Of a stretch of 64,000 nucleotides of DNA, positions 1-12,157 are shown piece after piece. Every line of letters begins with the position of its first letter. Positions within the stretch are counted from its first letter, which is position 1. This stretch comes from Tetraselmis striata (taxonomy: Eukaryota > Chlorophyta > Chlorodendrophyceae > Chlorodendrales > Chlorodendraceae): the NCBI GenBank assembly GCA_006384855.1, contig VCJN01003541.1:62001-126000 (forward strand), written 5' to 3'. A program made the position numbers and the translations under genes. The notes beneath the pieces were generated by a model. The model saw nothing but the letters and a program-made list of their open reading frames with translations, was not told the origin of the DNA and searched no databases.

Positions 1-2
1 CT

Positions 3-741
3 GCGCAGGACGGGCAGCACATTGACGACGAGCTCATGCCCGACCTGCTCCACCCGACAAACGATGGCTACAAGGCGATGGCGCCCTGCATCAAGGACAA
101 CCTGTACCGCATCACGCGCGACCTGCTCAGCGAGACGGCGCACACAGAGTGGGGCGAGTGCTCCAAGCGATGCGGCGGTGGGTCGCAGACGGAGATCTGC
201 TCCTTTGGTGCGGATTTCCCCATGGGGCTGCACTCGTCGGAAGTAACCCGAATGGTGCTGGACACATGCGGGGGCTTCGCACTCCGCACCCGGCAGTGCA
301 ACCAGCAGGCGTGCGAGCCCTGGCGATGATGGGGAGCCCAGGGACGACAGCGGTAGCACCCAGGGCGCGCAGGATTGGCGGCAGCTGGACCCCGAGCTGC
401 AGCTGGAGACGTCGTCGGAGGAGTACACGTCGTCGGACATGGACAGGGCGGCGCCGGAGGCCAGGGACTCGGAGGATAGCACCGTTGCGTGGGACAACTA
501 TGCTGCCTTTCTGGACCAAGAGGATTACGAGGAGGACTACACGGTATACCAGTCCATTGTGCTGAGGGATGTGCCGAGGTACGCCATGTACGAGATTCTC
601 GATGTGGAGAACGCCCGCGCGGAAGCGGGAGCGGACGACAATAAAGCGACCTCTGCTGCGAGGCCGGCTGCCCGGGCTGCCTCGACCATGTGGGCGTCCT
701 TCGCGCTGCTGCTGGCTGCCGTGATGCTGGTCTACCGCTGA
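3..741 (+). CDS. SGNH hydrolase / TSP1-domain protein, 3' end (frameshifted)
   Basis: Partial gene, 5' end outside the window. The frame open from base 3 reads DELMPDLLHPTNDGYKAM; the D-x-x-HP-x(3)-GY pattern is the Asp/His block V of SGNH/GDSL hydrolases (esterases or lipases). It is followed by a thrombospondin type-1 repeat (about 150-326): W-x-x-C-x-x-x-CGGG, then CGG and RTRQC-x(4)-C. That frame stops at 327-329, but the +1 frame is open from 247 and carries an acidic linker (SSEEYTSSD, DQEDYEEDY) ending in a hydrophobic tail (WASFALLLAAVMLVYR) and a stop at 739-741. One missing or extra base near 324 would join them into a secreted, cell-surface enzyme with a membrane or GPI-type C-terminus. 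TSP1 repeats usually mediate extracellular adhesion. A small unrecognised intron is the alternative to a frameshift. Confidence 0.7.
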
Positions 742-955
742 GGCCGAGCGAAGATTCGCGAGCCACTGCTGACAGTCCACATGGCATTCGGGTAGAGCCG
801 TGCGGCCCGCGGTTGCAGCTCTTCCGTATGCGCAGCTGGGGTGGCTAGCTAGTTACGGCGGCGAGGCTAGTGTGCCTCCCTTCTCATGTTTGACCCCTGA
901 GACCTGGGACCGCAACGCAATGAGAAGACCCGCGGCCATGCCGGCATAAAACGGC

Positions 956-960
956 TGTAA
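956..960 (+). terminator. TGTAA polyadenylation signal
   Basis: TGTAA lies about 215 bases after the stop of the SGNH/TSP1 gene. This pentamer is the usual polyadenylation signal of chlorophyte algae. Confidence 0.5.
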
Positions 961-1025
961 CATATTCACCGCAGTATACGCTGCGAGGGTTTCACCAGTA
1001 GTTTACTCCTGGTTTCACCACTGCT

Positions 1026-1062
1026 CCCCCCCCCCGCCCCCCCCCCCCCCCCCTCCCCCCCC
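1026..1062 (+). repeat. Poly-C tract, intergenic
   Basis: Nearly pure cytosine interrupted by single G and T. It lies downstream of the SGNH/TSP1 gene. Similar G/C homopolymers recur through the window (for example 2214-2233, 5672-5698, 10377-10397, 19348-19367, 22336-22356, 38019-38044, 41250-41280, 47587-47607). Confidence 0.9.
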
Positions 1063-4000
1063 ACTTCCCGCCGCCCTTTGCACTGCTGCTATCTCGACTG
1101 ATCACCAGCGGCGAGGCTCGGCAACAGCAGGATGCGCAGCGTCAGAGAGTTTGTAACACAAGCCACTGATGGAAGTCTGTGCCTCACAATCCTGGAAATC
1201 TAAATTCTTATTTTTATCGCACAAAAAACTGTTTGTTCTTATTGTCGTCAATATATGTACGTGGGCGTCGATCCACCACACTCAGGGGCAGAAACCTGCT
1301 AATACACGTTACTGCTACACGGGGTTTATATCAATAGATGGCAATAATGATCGTTCCATTTTAACGCGTGCCAAATTCGCGGCAGATATTTGTTATGGAA
1401 CTGATGTGCCTAGTTACGCCAATGAAGCCGCATTGGTTACAGCCGCTCATGGTGACGAGGTGGCGCCAGGCTGGGGCTGAGCCAGCCACCCCCCCCCCTT
1501 GCGGCGACGGGGGCGGGGGCTCACCTAGTTACGTGATAGGGCATGCATACCCACATGCCCAAATGCCAAAGCTTGCTCCTGTCCGAGGGGACGGTATTTA
1601 CTTATTGATACACATGTATACTCTTCTCCAATATGTATTCATTGGTAGAATACAGTTGCATATACATGTCCGTAGGTATAAATATCTGCCCGTTGATTGG
1701 GATCACTGTAGTGGTAACTGTTATGCGCCTATATATCTATATGCCTTCCGGCGGTGGCTCATTGTGGCGGCCCTCCTGGGGGCGGCCACGACCATGGCTG
1801 CTCTCATCCATTGAGCCAGCCGCCAGTCTGTTTGGTCGTGCCTGACTCCCCCATCTTTGCCTCTGCCCCCAGCCCCCGTGCCGCCTGTCATGTGTTCTGT
1901 CTCCGACGCTTGGGCTGTGCCAATTGCCCGTTCTTGCGGCGCCGCTCCCCGTCACTGCAGGGCTTTCTTTCTCTGTGCCAATGCCATCTCCCGGGATCGA
2001 GGCGAGTTCCCGCGACCTTCCTTGCAGTCCTTCACAACATGCCTGCTCGCTTCGCATATGCGTGGGTATGTTAGCAGTAAATCGGATATGGGTGGATGTG
2101 AATCTTCTTGACTTTCAGTGAGCAGATGGTGGGGTGGGTGCACGGGCAGTGGCTGTTCAAACAGTGGCCGCCTCGCCTCTCAACGGGTGGGCCATCCTGC
2201 CTCGTGATTCACTCCCCCCCCCCCCCCCCCCCCGCACCCCGAAGGGGTCGTTGGCTCCTGTGTGTCCTAATCAAGCATTCAAGTTCACCCCAGAACCTAG
2301 TATAGAATAGCACTGATATCGATGGCTTTACCCTGGAGGTGCCGACTCCGAAGTGACACTTTCTTGGGAGGGCCTCGATGGCGCGACATGGCCGGATTTT
2401 CGAGTTCGGCGGGCTGTGGTTGACAAAACGAATAGTTCATTTTCTAACGTATACAATTTGTCTAGTATTTGTCATTTTCGGTTGTAAACCCGCGACACCT
2501 TGAAATTGCTCGGAATTTACAGTAGCCCACAAAATTCTTTGCACGCAGAAATCCGCGCATCCTCGCCTTGGTGCCCAAGCCATGGGGCCACGGGGCCATG
2601 GAGCGTTGTAATGAAGTGTATGCACGCCTCCTACGCGAAGGAGGCAGCCGTTTCTCCCGGTTATCGCACTTTTATAATTCTTCGGCAATGGCATTGTTTG
2701 GCGCATGGCTAAAACCACAGAAAAAAACGGGCAATGAATAGGGGGTAACTTGTTGGCGGCGTAGTTCCCATCCGTCGCATATGCCTGCGCGCTGCCGGTG
2801 GTGGGTGGACGTATTCATGCGCTGTGAGACGACCGAGCTTGAGCCCAATCCATGCACGCTACCGATGCAATGCATGGCATTTCCATGAGAGTGTGCCAGT
2901 AATGCCGCCGTCGTGATGGGCCAATCATTCCACAATTTTCAAAGTTGCAAGATAAGTTGCAACGAGCGCCGTTGGCCGCGCCTTGCTAGGCGAAAGTAGC
3001 ACACATAAAGTGCCTTCGATTCCATAGGTGCATGCTTATACCGTCCGCATCGTAGGCTAAGCGCGGGCTGGCCCGCCCCCCGACAACAATGCCGCAACTG
3101 TTGTACAGTCATGTCTACGCACATGCTGTTTCACATGTCACCCATCATCCAAGAAGAAAAACCAAACTGATGACGAGGTCCACGCAACGTGGAGACCTAT
3201 CCAAGGGCTCCTCGCGCCTGGGAGCTTGCGTGGAAGGGGCACATTACGTGCCCCCATCATGCGCCTCCACCCACATTGAGTGGGCTGGCTGGGATACCAG
3301 AACATGGGCGGGTAACTTTGACAGGCCATAACATTTCGACGTTTTATCAGATTTGGGCTGTAAACCAGTGCGTTGGAAAGCGCAAGTCGCGGGCTTTTCA
3401 TCGCATTAATTTACAGCTTAATCCGAGAAAATGTCGAAATGTTATGAATTAAAATGTGATTGCAGTAATCCTGCTTATTGCAAGGCGAACCGCGAATTTG
3501 CGAATGTCACATGCAGCCCGCTAGCTGACCATATAGACTCCAAACCATGCACCGCGCGGCCTGGAGTAGGTGGCCAATACATGTATCTCGCGACCATGGG
3601 AGAAAAACACGGTTCTTTATGTCCGAAATGTCGGCGTGCTGTGCGCTCAAACCGTTCACAGCCCCGCCGTGCAGCACTTCTCACCTAGTAGTGCCGCATA
3701 ACAAGCGCCACGCGCGCCGTCGCATTGGCCCTAGCACACCATGTGCACGCTCTTTCATGGTTAGTCTCGCAATGGCTGCAACGGCGTAGACTATGCGCGG
3801 GTTTACTGACTAGAAGCGACCAAGCCCAAACCATACCTATAAAAACATGCATAGACTTTTTGTGGGCTGCTGTAGCAAATGATTGCTGTACTATGCTGCC
3901 CCGTATGTATACCATGTAGTACCGGTAATAAGGATTATTGGGGCTCCTATCCTTATTATTGTTAGTCGCTACCTGGTACATGCGTGAATTACAAAATAAG

Positions 4001-4102
4001 GGCAAGTAAGAGATCTACCGCTGAACGCATTACGAGTACAATAGTAGTCGTTGCTGGTTGATATGTTTTCGCTCCGGGATAGCAGGGCAGCAGTGGTCGC
4101 TA
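1063..4102. other. Intergenic, no convincing gene
   Basis: Moderate-GC DNA. The only open stretch worth noting is 1169-1480 (+, ATG start, 103 codons), with a basic N-terminus and a hydrophobic segment (LFVLIVVNICTW) that could be a signal anchor. No splice context, polyadenylation signal or recognised family supports it. Confidence 0.5.
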
Positions 4103-5506
4103 CTACACCCCCCCTCCACATAAGTCACATGCCCCTTTCTCGCCGAACACGAGCTTTCGAATAGTATATAGGGCAGCGGAATATAGGGTTGACTTGACTT
4201 TAAAACCTATCTGGAATGCTGCAGGTACATTTATGCTCAGCCTTTATCACCATAGGGTGTAAGCAACCCCTTTTTGGCCCTAACAAGTGTCCAACACACG
4301 TGTAACTTGCGCCACACTGAACGTTTCCAGCACCCCCACAACTACAAGGGTTAGTGCCCCGCACGTCCCCCCTCGCATGCATAGATCACTGCATGGCGGG
4401 ATGGCCATGGGTGGGCAAGCAAGCATATCATCAAAGAGGCTAGGGTAATGCTTGCTTGGTTGAGGTGGGGCCATAGTGGCGTGCGCCCGTGCACGATGTG
4501 GCGTGATACCCTCGCGCCACTGCAGTGGCTGCTGCCTTGTGGTGATGTTCTCAAACTTGTTGTATTGGTCGGTGCGTTGCAAGGCACCGTCGTCAGAAAA
4601 TTTCATATAAATACCACTAAAAACTACGCGAGCAGGGCTACAATTCCCGCAATCGCAGCACGGTCGTCCGAGGTCATTTAAGCACTTTTTGATTCTTTAG
4701 AAATAATGTACCTAAATATGACGTCTGTGTCTGCGTGTGGTCAACACGTTGGCGTGAAACTTTACGCCAAGAGGATCTCAAAACCTGATAAACGGTGGCG
4801 GGACAGTGCGTTGTGTGTACTCATGCACGGACCAATCATACGTTGCACATGCCCTTCCTTGACCGATGCCCACGGCCGCCATGCCGGATCGTCCCCCTTT
4901 CAGAACATTGTTTCCACCGGCATCGACGCATTTAGGTGCACGCCATTGCCGTCCCGCAGGGCTCACCATGACGCGCTATGAGCATGCGGCCATGCAATAC
5001 TTTAAAAATACTTTGGCCTATATATGGCAAGGAAGCCGCGAGAACCCTCTCCCGCATGCGCATGCAACGATCACAACCACATTTTGTCCATGATTTTGCC
5101 CGTAATAAACCATCGTCATGGACACGTAGGGCTCGGTCCAGGTCGTGAATGACCTAATGTCAACGCCTTACGTGTATGGTGGATAGTGCGAACACCAAGG
5201 GCGATGTGGTATGAGTACGGGGGCAGTGGTGTCCCATGCCTATTTATGCACACGAGTGGCGGCACAATTTGTGGTTTAATGTGAAGCGCTAGGGCCGGAA
5301 GCCCTGCCTAAATGAAAGTGTCGACGGGAACGGCTACCGCGTAACATTATGTGTATCGCTATCGCGGGTGTATCGCGCTATCGCGGCATTCCCCCCAGCC
5401 TCCCGACCATGAGTAACATGCATGCACGCGCGCACGGTCTCAGTGTAGCCGGGAATGGGCATGTGGATCAAACTCGCAAACCCCATACTTATGTGGAGGG
5501 GTGTAG
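4103..5506. mobile_element. TA-flanked 1.4 kb element with terminal inverted repeats
   Basis: The left end (4103-4125) and the inverted right end (5488-5506) share a terminal repeat reading CTACACCCC, then CTCCACATAAGT; the left arm has extra C residues. The dinucleotide TA flanks both ends (4101-4102, 5507-5508), as for Tc1/mariner-type insertions. No transposase frame was found inside, so it would be non-autonomous. A matching right end occurs at about 20049-20067, and 19915-20067 resembles 5386-5505 in diverged form. Confidence 0.5.
4172..4256. repeat. Dispersed repeat J, copy 1
   Basis: Shares an ordered set of blocks with 17449-17524: GGAATATAGG, then TTTxAAAACC, GGAA-x-TG-x-TGCA, ATTTAT and TTCAGCCTTTATCA. 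It lies near the left end of the TA-flanked element. Confidence 0.55.
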
Positions 5507-5850
5507 TACTACTCGTACGAGATCAAGCAGCGCGCCCCGAAAGGCTTATTCGCTCTCCGCACATGGTACAATGGCGGAAGACCGGCACCCTGCGCGGCAA
5601 AAAATGCCCCAGCTTTGCTGTGGTGCGCGCGATGGAGCGTGCCACAGCAAAAAAGGAGAGTGACTGGTCGCCCCCCCTCCCCCCCCCCCCCCCCCCCCTG
5701 CTGCCAGGTGGTGGCCCTGACCGGCCCCACTCATGCGCGTGTCCACGCGCCTTACAGGCGCCGCGCCAGCGCTATCCCGTACATTTACAGAAACCACATA
5801 TATTTTAAGCTACAGGTATTTTATTTTAATATTCAAAGAAGAGATTTTGG

Positions 5851-5900
5851 TGGATTTGTTACTGGCCTTTTTGTAATTCACGTCAGTAAAAATCCTTACT
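5851..5900. repeat. Dispersed repeat F, copy 1
   Basis: Block GGATTTGTTACTGGC, then TTTTGTAATTCA, then CAGTA, shared with 21668-21720 and 21764-21815. In this copy it directly follows, on the minus strand, the end of the coding-like block at 5896-6351, so it may be a terminal sequence of that element. Confidence 0.6.
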
Positions 5901-6351
5901 CGTCGGGGAGGTACAGGTATCCGCCCCGGGTACCGCCAATATCTCGTACCGCAGCAGAGCGCGCTTGACGGATGCGAGCATGTATATTATACGACGCGAG
6001 TAGGGCATCAGGAGACGGTACTACCGCGCCATTATCGAGTGTCAGCCCGCGCCCTCGGAGGCTCGCGTCGACCACACCCACTGCCAGGGCCAGCCAGGAG
6101 CCCAGGACACAGCGTTTGTATCTTTGGAGGCGTCAAAGCCTGTGATCCGTGCTACCAGATTTCCGGCGTCGACTGCTCGACGTAGCGTTTTGCGTGCGCC
6201 GGGGTCGCTGAGGGCGGACGACAGGCCTGCAAGACGGCGCGCCGCAGCAGCCATGCTGGCAAAACTAGATGCCGGTAGGGCCACCACCCCTTTGGCCCGC
6301 GTGCCATCGCCCTCGCCCTCGAGAATGACCACCCCCCAGCAAGACCCATGA
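5896..6351 (-). pseudogene. Broken coding-like block, family unknown
   Basis: On the minus strand two protein-like frames follow each other. From about 6332 the frame begins VILEGEGDGTRAKGVVALP and runs through ARRLAGLSSALSDPG and LVARITGFDASKDT. Near 6110 the sense moves to another frame, with LALAVGVVDASLRG, SPDALLASYNIHARIRQ and GGYLYLPDE, then a stop at 5896. One indel would join them, giving about 150 residues. I do not recognise the family. It ends next to repeat F, which suggests a degenerate transposon protein. The plus strand is also fairly open here (6348-6590), so the coding strand is not certain. Confidence 0.35.
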
Positions 6352-7296
6352 TCTTTCTATTTTATGCATATGGCGCTGCAACGCGCGCTGACTTGGTTAT
6401 GCTGCGGCTGGGTGCAGGTTTGCAGCGCAGTGGAGGTAGCTGGACCGCCGGCGTCGATACGAATAAGCTGCCGCTGCTGCCCCATAGCAAGTTCCCGCGG
6501 CGGGGCAGCCCGATCACCGAGGATCGACGGACGCTGGCAGTTTCGACCAGCTGCCCCAATGCAATGAAGACAAAGTTGGAACCCTGGTGAGTAGTGTTCC
6601 CCCCTTCTTAGCCCAGACCGTAGCCGAGCAGCTCAGCTACGGGCACGCCCAGGCCGCCGCAGGCGAGCGGCGCTGCGGCCTGCCCTTGCGGCCTGGCTGG
6701 GATCGCGCGCGCGGGCCTGCTGGCCTAGCGCTACCTGCATCACGGCGAGTTGCGAGATAGCCTCGTACTGACGCACGTACCGTAGCGATCCCGCCGCGCA
6801 AGTGGCGAAATTGCCGCCTTGTGCTACAAGTGTTGCGGAACGATATGAAGTTCTTGATCTTCCGGAAACATCACGGATTCTGACGACAAAATACGCCCAT
6901 TATTAATTACAGTATGTATATTATTTATTTCCTTCTGGATTTCCTTCTGGATTTCTGTGTTGGAATTTCTTGAATGTTGCGTCTAGCTCATGTAATCATA
7001 TTATTTAATATCACCAAGCTGCTATAAATTCATATATTAATCTGTACTTGTGATTCTGAAAACCTGCGCGGCTGGGATCGTACGTTCCTGCGTGTGTATT
7101 TGCATTATACATACTTGCAACAGATTAACGGTAGGTATGAGTGTGGCTGTATTCAATCGAGAATGGCCCGGATATTTGCCGGGACTTTACAGCTATCCGT
7201 ATCTTGTCGCAATTTACCCTTGTTTCCCGCCATTCGCTTTCCGCTGCTTATTGGGCATCATAATTGGCAAATCATAATATTCCGAAACTGCCGCGG

Positions 7297-7481
7297 TCTT
7301 TTTCCCACCCCCGGGACAGGTCTAGCAACAGTGAAACCCCTGCAGCGTCTCAACGACGGCCGTTTCGGCAGCCATCCAGTTACGGACAGCCCTGGGTACG
7401 CGACGCTCCCTTATACAGTCAATAAGCAAATTTCCGAAGCATTCTGCAACATCATTAGAGGCCAGTGACGGGATATCCAAC
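7297..7481 (-). mobile_element. 5'-truncated LINE copy (3' end only)
   Basis: This stretch is the reverse complement of the 3' untranslated end of the full-length LINE at 55031-59375 (compare about 59180-59361). It shares blocks such as CGTCACTGGCCTC, TGCTTCGG, CCCAGGGCT and CCTGTCCCGGGGG, then a short A-run (plus-strand T at 7299-7303). An exact 10-bp direct repeat, ACTGCCGCGG, flanks it (7287-7296 and 7482-7491). This is the usual signature of a 5'-truncated, target-primed LINE insertion. Confidence 0.8.
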
Positions 7482-7844
7482 ACTGCCGCGGAAAACGGCA
7501 ACAGTACGGCAATTACTCGTACGAGCATTTCGCTACCATCATTATAAAATACGTTTTAGATAGTCATATACGGTAAGTCGATATGAAAATCAGTCGATAT
7601 TATATAATAATATAGCATCAGTAGCGCAGGCGAGTCGTAGTATTGCCCTACAAGAGCATCAGTACACTAGTACACGTCCTGGTACTCGAGTAGTACTGCA
7701 AGGTGGTCAGTCGTTGCAGTAGTCTTCTACGTGGCCGACGAAAGAAAAGCCCTACTGATGCAGCAGCTCGCCGATACCCCCCTCCTGCGGATCCGCCCGC
7801 CTTTTCCCCGTCCAACCTTCGAGCGCGCTGTGTTGGCGATGCAG

Positions 7845-10347
7845 GACCGTCGACGACTTCACGCTCATCCGCGAGATCGGCAAGGGGCGCGCCTCGGTCG
7901 TGCACCATGCCGTCTGCAAGCATGGGCACCTCCCTGTCGCGCTCAAGGTGTACCGCAAGGCCGGCCTCACCGACGTCACGCGTCGCCAGGTATTCGGCCT
8001 AGCCACTGAGCCCGAGGACTGACTACTGAGTATCTCCGCCTCATGATTTATTCTTGTTGCTCTCCACCCTTGTTACCCCGCTTTGCTGTCGACTTGTCTC
8101 GCAGCTCGGCGATGAAACAGTATTCTCTAACAGTATCGCCGTTGCTGCTGCAGGTCGAGAGAGAGGTCGCCATCCATAGCAAGGCTTCTCACCCTCACAT
8201 TGTCGACTGCTACGTTGTCTTCGAGGACGCGGCGGCCATCTACCTCGCCCTCGAGTATGCGCCGGGAGGCGACCTGATGAAGGTGGGCAGCCCCTTGGCC
8301 ACCGCCCAACAGCCTGGCTTAGGCCACTCGTGTATGTAGTGCAGCTGTCGGTCGATATTGCTCCCCGAACGCGAATACGCGATAGTCTGTTGTCAATCAG
8401 CTGTTCATGAGCATCCGCGGCATGCCGTCGTGGAGCCGTCGCACGCCTGACTCGCGTCGTTCACCACGGAATCTCAGGTGCTTGAGAAAGGACGCCGACT
8501 GAACGAGGGGCAGACTCGCGAAGCGCTGGCGCAGGTGCTCTCCGCGCTCGAGTACTTGCACGGCCTTTCGATCATACACCGAGACATCAAACCCGAGAAT
8601 ATCCTCGTCATGCGCAGCGGCGCCCTCAAGCTGGCAGACCTCGGGACCGCTATCGACCTGCGCCAGGAGCGTGCCGTCAGCCGCCTTGGCACGCTCGACT
8701 ACATGGTGTGACCCCCCCCCCCCCCCCCCGCCACACACATCACCCCCCTCTCGTCCCTGACATTCATTTCGGTTCAGCACTGATCTCTGACATCCATGTT
8801 GCCTATTTAACACGTCAAATTTCAAAGTGGACCCTCTCTCTACTTGGCGCGTGATCTGTCACTTACCTCACGCTCACAAGCCCCCCTGATTGCCCCTCAT
8901 ACAGGCCCCCGAGGTTTTACGCTGCCCAGACAAGCGCGCGGCGGCCGACCACAAGGAGCGCGCCGACCTGGGGTACTGCACAGCGGTGGATGCCTGGGCC
9001 GTAGGCATCCTGGCGTTCGAGCTCCTCACCGGTGCGCCGCCGTTTGAGCGCGACACGGTCCGCGACACCGTCGCCGAGATCATGGGCGTGGCGCATCAGT
9101 GCCCCGCCTGGATGCCCCCTGCTGCGTCCGGCTTCATCGAGCTTGCGCTGGCCAAGGACGCGGCCGCCCGGCCAGCTGTAGGCGAGCTGGCCACCCATCA
9201 TTTTGTGCAGCCATCGCCTTCGCCAGCCGGCCTGGCCGGGCAGGACAGCCTCGCGGAGGTCCTCATGCCAGGCAGCATGCTCACGCGGCACCACAGCCTG
9301 GAGGTCAACCTGTCGCCGTCGGAGCCGGCGCACTCCACCACCCAATCGTCCCGCGGCATGCACCGTGCTCCGTCAGCGTCCTTACCTGCCAGCCCGCTCG
9401 GCCGCAGCGTGGGCCCCTCGCCGCTCTCCTCCCCTGCTCCCCGCTCTCCCCAGCCGCAGTCCCCACTGGCGCAGCGCTGCCACTCGGTCCCTCTGTCTGC
9501 CAGCCGGCTGGGCGCGTCGCCGTCGCGCTTTGCGTGCGAGGCGGCCCGGCAGCCGTCGCCCAAGCTGGAGACATCCCGGCCGCTGGCCATGCGCACCCTC
9601 TTTGCCGAGCTCGAGGATGAGGAGGTGCCGCAGACCCCCGCCAAGCCCCCCACTGGCCAGGCGAGGCAGCCTCCTCTGACAGAGAAGGTTATCAATGCTC
9701 AGGAGTACGACACTTACCACGGCGTCAAGGAGCCTCGGTCATCTTCAGGAGCCGAGGATTCGCCCGCAAGGGCGGCCGGTGCCACCCTGGCACAGTCCCC
9801 GCTCTCTACGCCCGGCTTCAGCAGCAAGGAGGCTGGGCCTGTTGCCTTGGCGCCGCCCACTCCGGAGGCCATTGAGGCGCGTAGCAGCGAGCTGATTGCG
9901 GACGCCCTGCTGGTGTCACACGCATTGCCGTCACCCACCTCTCACGCCATCTACCTGCCAGCCGGGAAGAAGCCCTGGCACTGCGATGTGGGCGGATCCC
10001 CCGGCTGGAGCGCCTCCCTCCCCCCCTCCCCCTCTGACTCGTACAGCCTCAGCCTCAGCCCCGCCAGCAGCTGCAGCAGCCTCAGCCTGCCCGACAGCCC
10101 ACGTTTACTGGTGGAATGGCAAAGCCCCGTCAAGTCCGGCAGTGCCGGCATGGCATGCGCCGCCCCCAAGCGATGCCTCTCTGCATCCACCATCAAGGCG
10201 TTGCCCGCAGGGCCGCGCTGCGCGGGGGCTCAGCTGGTCGGAGCCACGCCCCGGGAAAGCGCCTGCTGCCCGCTGAATAACGACGGCGCTCACCTCCATG
10301 ACCGCCACGAAGGCCCGTGGAGAATTGCCCAAGCCTGTCACTCATAA
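7845..10347 (+). CDS. Ser/Thr protein kinase, Aurora/CALK-like, with long Ser/Pro-rich tail
   Basis: Four exons with matching phase-0 junctions: about 7845-7989, 8154-8282, 8478-8705 and 8905-10347 (stop 10345-10347). Motifs in order: glycine loop IGKGRASVV, VAIK-type lysine in VALKVY, helix-C glutamate in VEREVAIH, LEYAPGGDL hinge, HRDIKPENIL catalytic loop, ADLGTA (DLG in place of DFG), GTLDYMAPEVL activation segment and DAWAVGILAFELLTG. The key residues for activity are present. A roughly 380-residue Ser/Pro-rich, probably disordered tail follows. The kinase domain with an insert after APEVL resembles Chlamydomonas Aurora-like kinase CALK (flagellar signalling), but I recognise the family only loosely. 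The N-terminus is unresolved: the kinase frame has no ATG upstream, and an ATG-led frame at 7758 is shifted by one base. Intron 3 starts GTGTGA, then a C-run. Confidence 0.85.
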
Positions 10348-10568
10348 TGTACATACACCGGGGCTAGGTTTACGCCCCCCCCCCCCCCCCCCCCCCCTGC
10401 ACTGCCGATTAGTTGCACACAACACATTTCTTGTGCACACACCACATTCCTTGTTGGGCCATGATGTGGTCTCCACCATGCAGGCCTTCATCTGCGGAGC
10501 AATTCCCCAATAGCAATTGAACAGCTGCCAGCAGCACATCTCTTCCGGTATCACTATTCACATTTCTC

Positions 10569-10573
10569 TGTAA
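10569..10573 (+). terminator. TGTAA polyadenylation signal of the kinase gene
   Basis: TGTAA lies about 220 bases after the kinase stop, with a C-run (10377-10397) between them. Confidence 0.5.
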
Positions 10574-11029
10574 TTCTTTATGTCAAAGGCAGCAGTGACG
10601 GGTTTCGAACAGCGTCGCTATTCGAGTCGGCTTCCGTGACCCCTTCCGGTGCCACCGCGTTGGCGGCGGTCATGCGCATGTCGCATCCTGCGCTCATGCG
10701 CTGCATCCGCGAGCAAAGCTTCCTTGGGCGACGGATTGATGGGAAGGGTGAGAGGGCCCGAGGGGTGTCTTTTACCTGCCGCTGGAACCCTCACGGAAGC
10801 TGGCATGCCCTGGAAGCCCGCGGGCGCTGTAGCAACTTCGTCTTTGGGGCATTGGACATGCTTGCACCGGCGTCGCACACTCCATCCCCTCCCCCCCCCC
10901 CCCCTGGGGGTCCCCGCCTGGACCTACACACGGCGTTCCTGGAATGCAGATATCGCGCTTGCCTAATACTCTCTGCGAAGCGCTTTGACTACTTGGTGCA
11001 GTACGTACACCACTACATCAAATTTGAGT

Positions 11030-11100
11030 ACGAAATGATCCTGGGGTCATGTGACCCCGGAAAAGAACGCTGAACAACAGAGAACAGCTGGCAGCGCTTG
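11030..11100 (-). repeat. Dispersed repeat G, copy 1
   Basis: The reverse complement matches 59480-59545, sharing TTCTCTGTTxTTCAGCGTT and a short palindrome GGGTCAxxTGACCC. Similarity continues weakly to about 11150. The second copy flanks the 3' end of the full-length LINE. Confidence 0.6.
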
Positions 11101-11948
11101 TTTGCCGGTTAGAAATCGACGGCAACCAGGGCGCGGGATTTCGACGGGAATTTCGGGGTTCGGGCCGACCGTATCATCTGTCAATTGACAGGTCCCAATG
11201 TCAATGAAGATTGCACGGAAATATAGAGAACAGCACGTGTCCTCACTCCTGACATCATTGTCAGGCAGATGGTGCTGCCCACGGATTGTAGTTGTACTAC
11301 GAACGACATTACACCGGAATTGCCTTTTTCCTCAACAGAATATGCGAAGTGCAGTTTCACCGCCAGCGCGGGCGCAGTATGCGTACGATGTAATGCGAAC
11401 TTGATAGTGCGGCATCAATTGCTCATACAAAGTGCAATAGAAATTCGCAAATACACAGTCAATGGCACTCGACGTTGCATTCGTTACTCTTCGCTCCAAA
11501 TTACATGCCCGTGCAAATTCTGCATAATTTCCATTTCTCCAGTCTACCCACTCTGGAGAGACATGATCGCACGTTCGAGAAGATGGGTTTGGGAATGGTT
11601 TTTCTAGTCAAAGAAATACCCAAATTTTCCGCACACGGAATTTTAAGACAAGAATTCACACGAATATGAAATGTTCAAAGAATGCCATTTTCGCAGGCTT
11701 TTCGTCCGACACTCAATGGCCATCAACGCAAAACATTATTGATATATTTGGCACAAAGCAGCATTTGCCCATGGTCTTTGCACTATTGCCACAGCAAATT
11801 TTAGTGAACCAAGTATATTTAAAGTGAAAGAAGTCGGAGGGAGCGCACGGCGAGTAGGCGTACGCTACGCTCCCGTTCCTGGTGCTGTGGCTTCGCCGCT
11901 CATGTGGAGGCCGCTGCACATGTCTCTGAAGAGTGGACAGAGTGGTGA

Positions 11949-12116
11949 TATGGACTGGCTTCCGGTCAAGTCAGGATTTTTCCTCGGAGCAAGCCCGTCC
12001 AAGCTTAAAATTTGGTCAGCTTTGGATCAATTTCGGATTTTTTACTTGGCGCAATGCCATAGCAAGCGAGTCTTGGCTTTGGAGTGCATGTAACACACAC
12101 ACATACACACACGCAA

Positions 12117-12157
<41 letters not shown>

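Noticed and set aside
68-787. Long minus-strand frames opposite the SGNH/TSP1 gene
   Set aside because: Shadow frames from GC-rich coding DNA; the domains are on plus.
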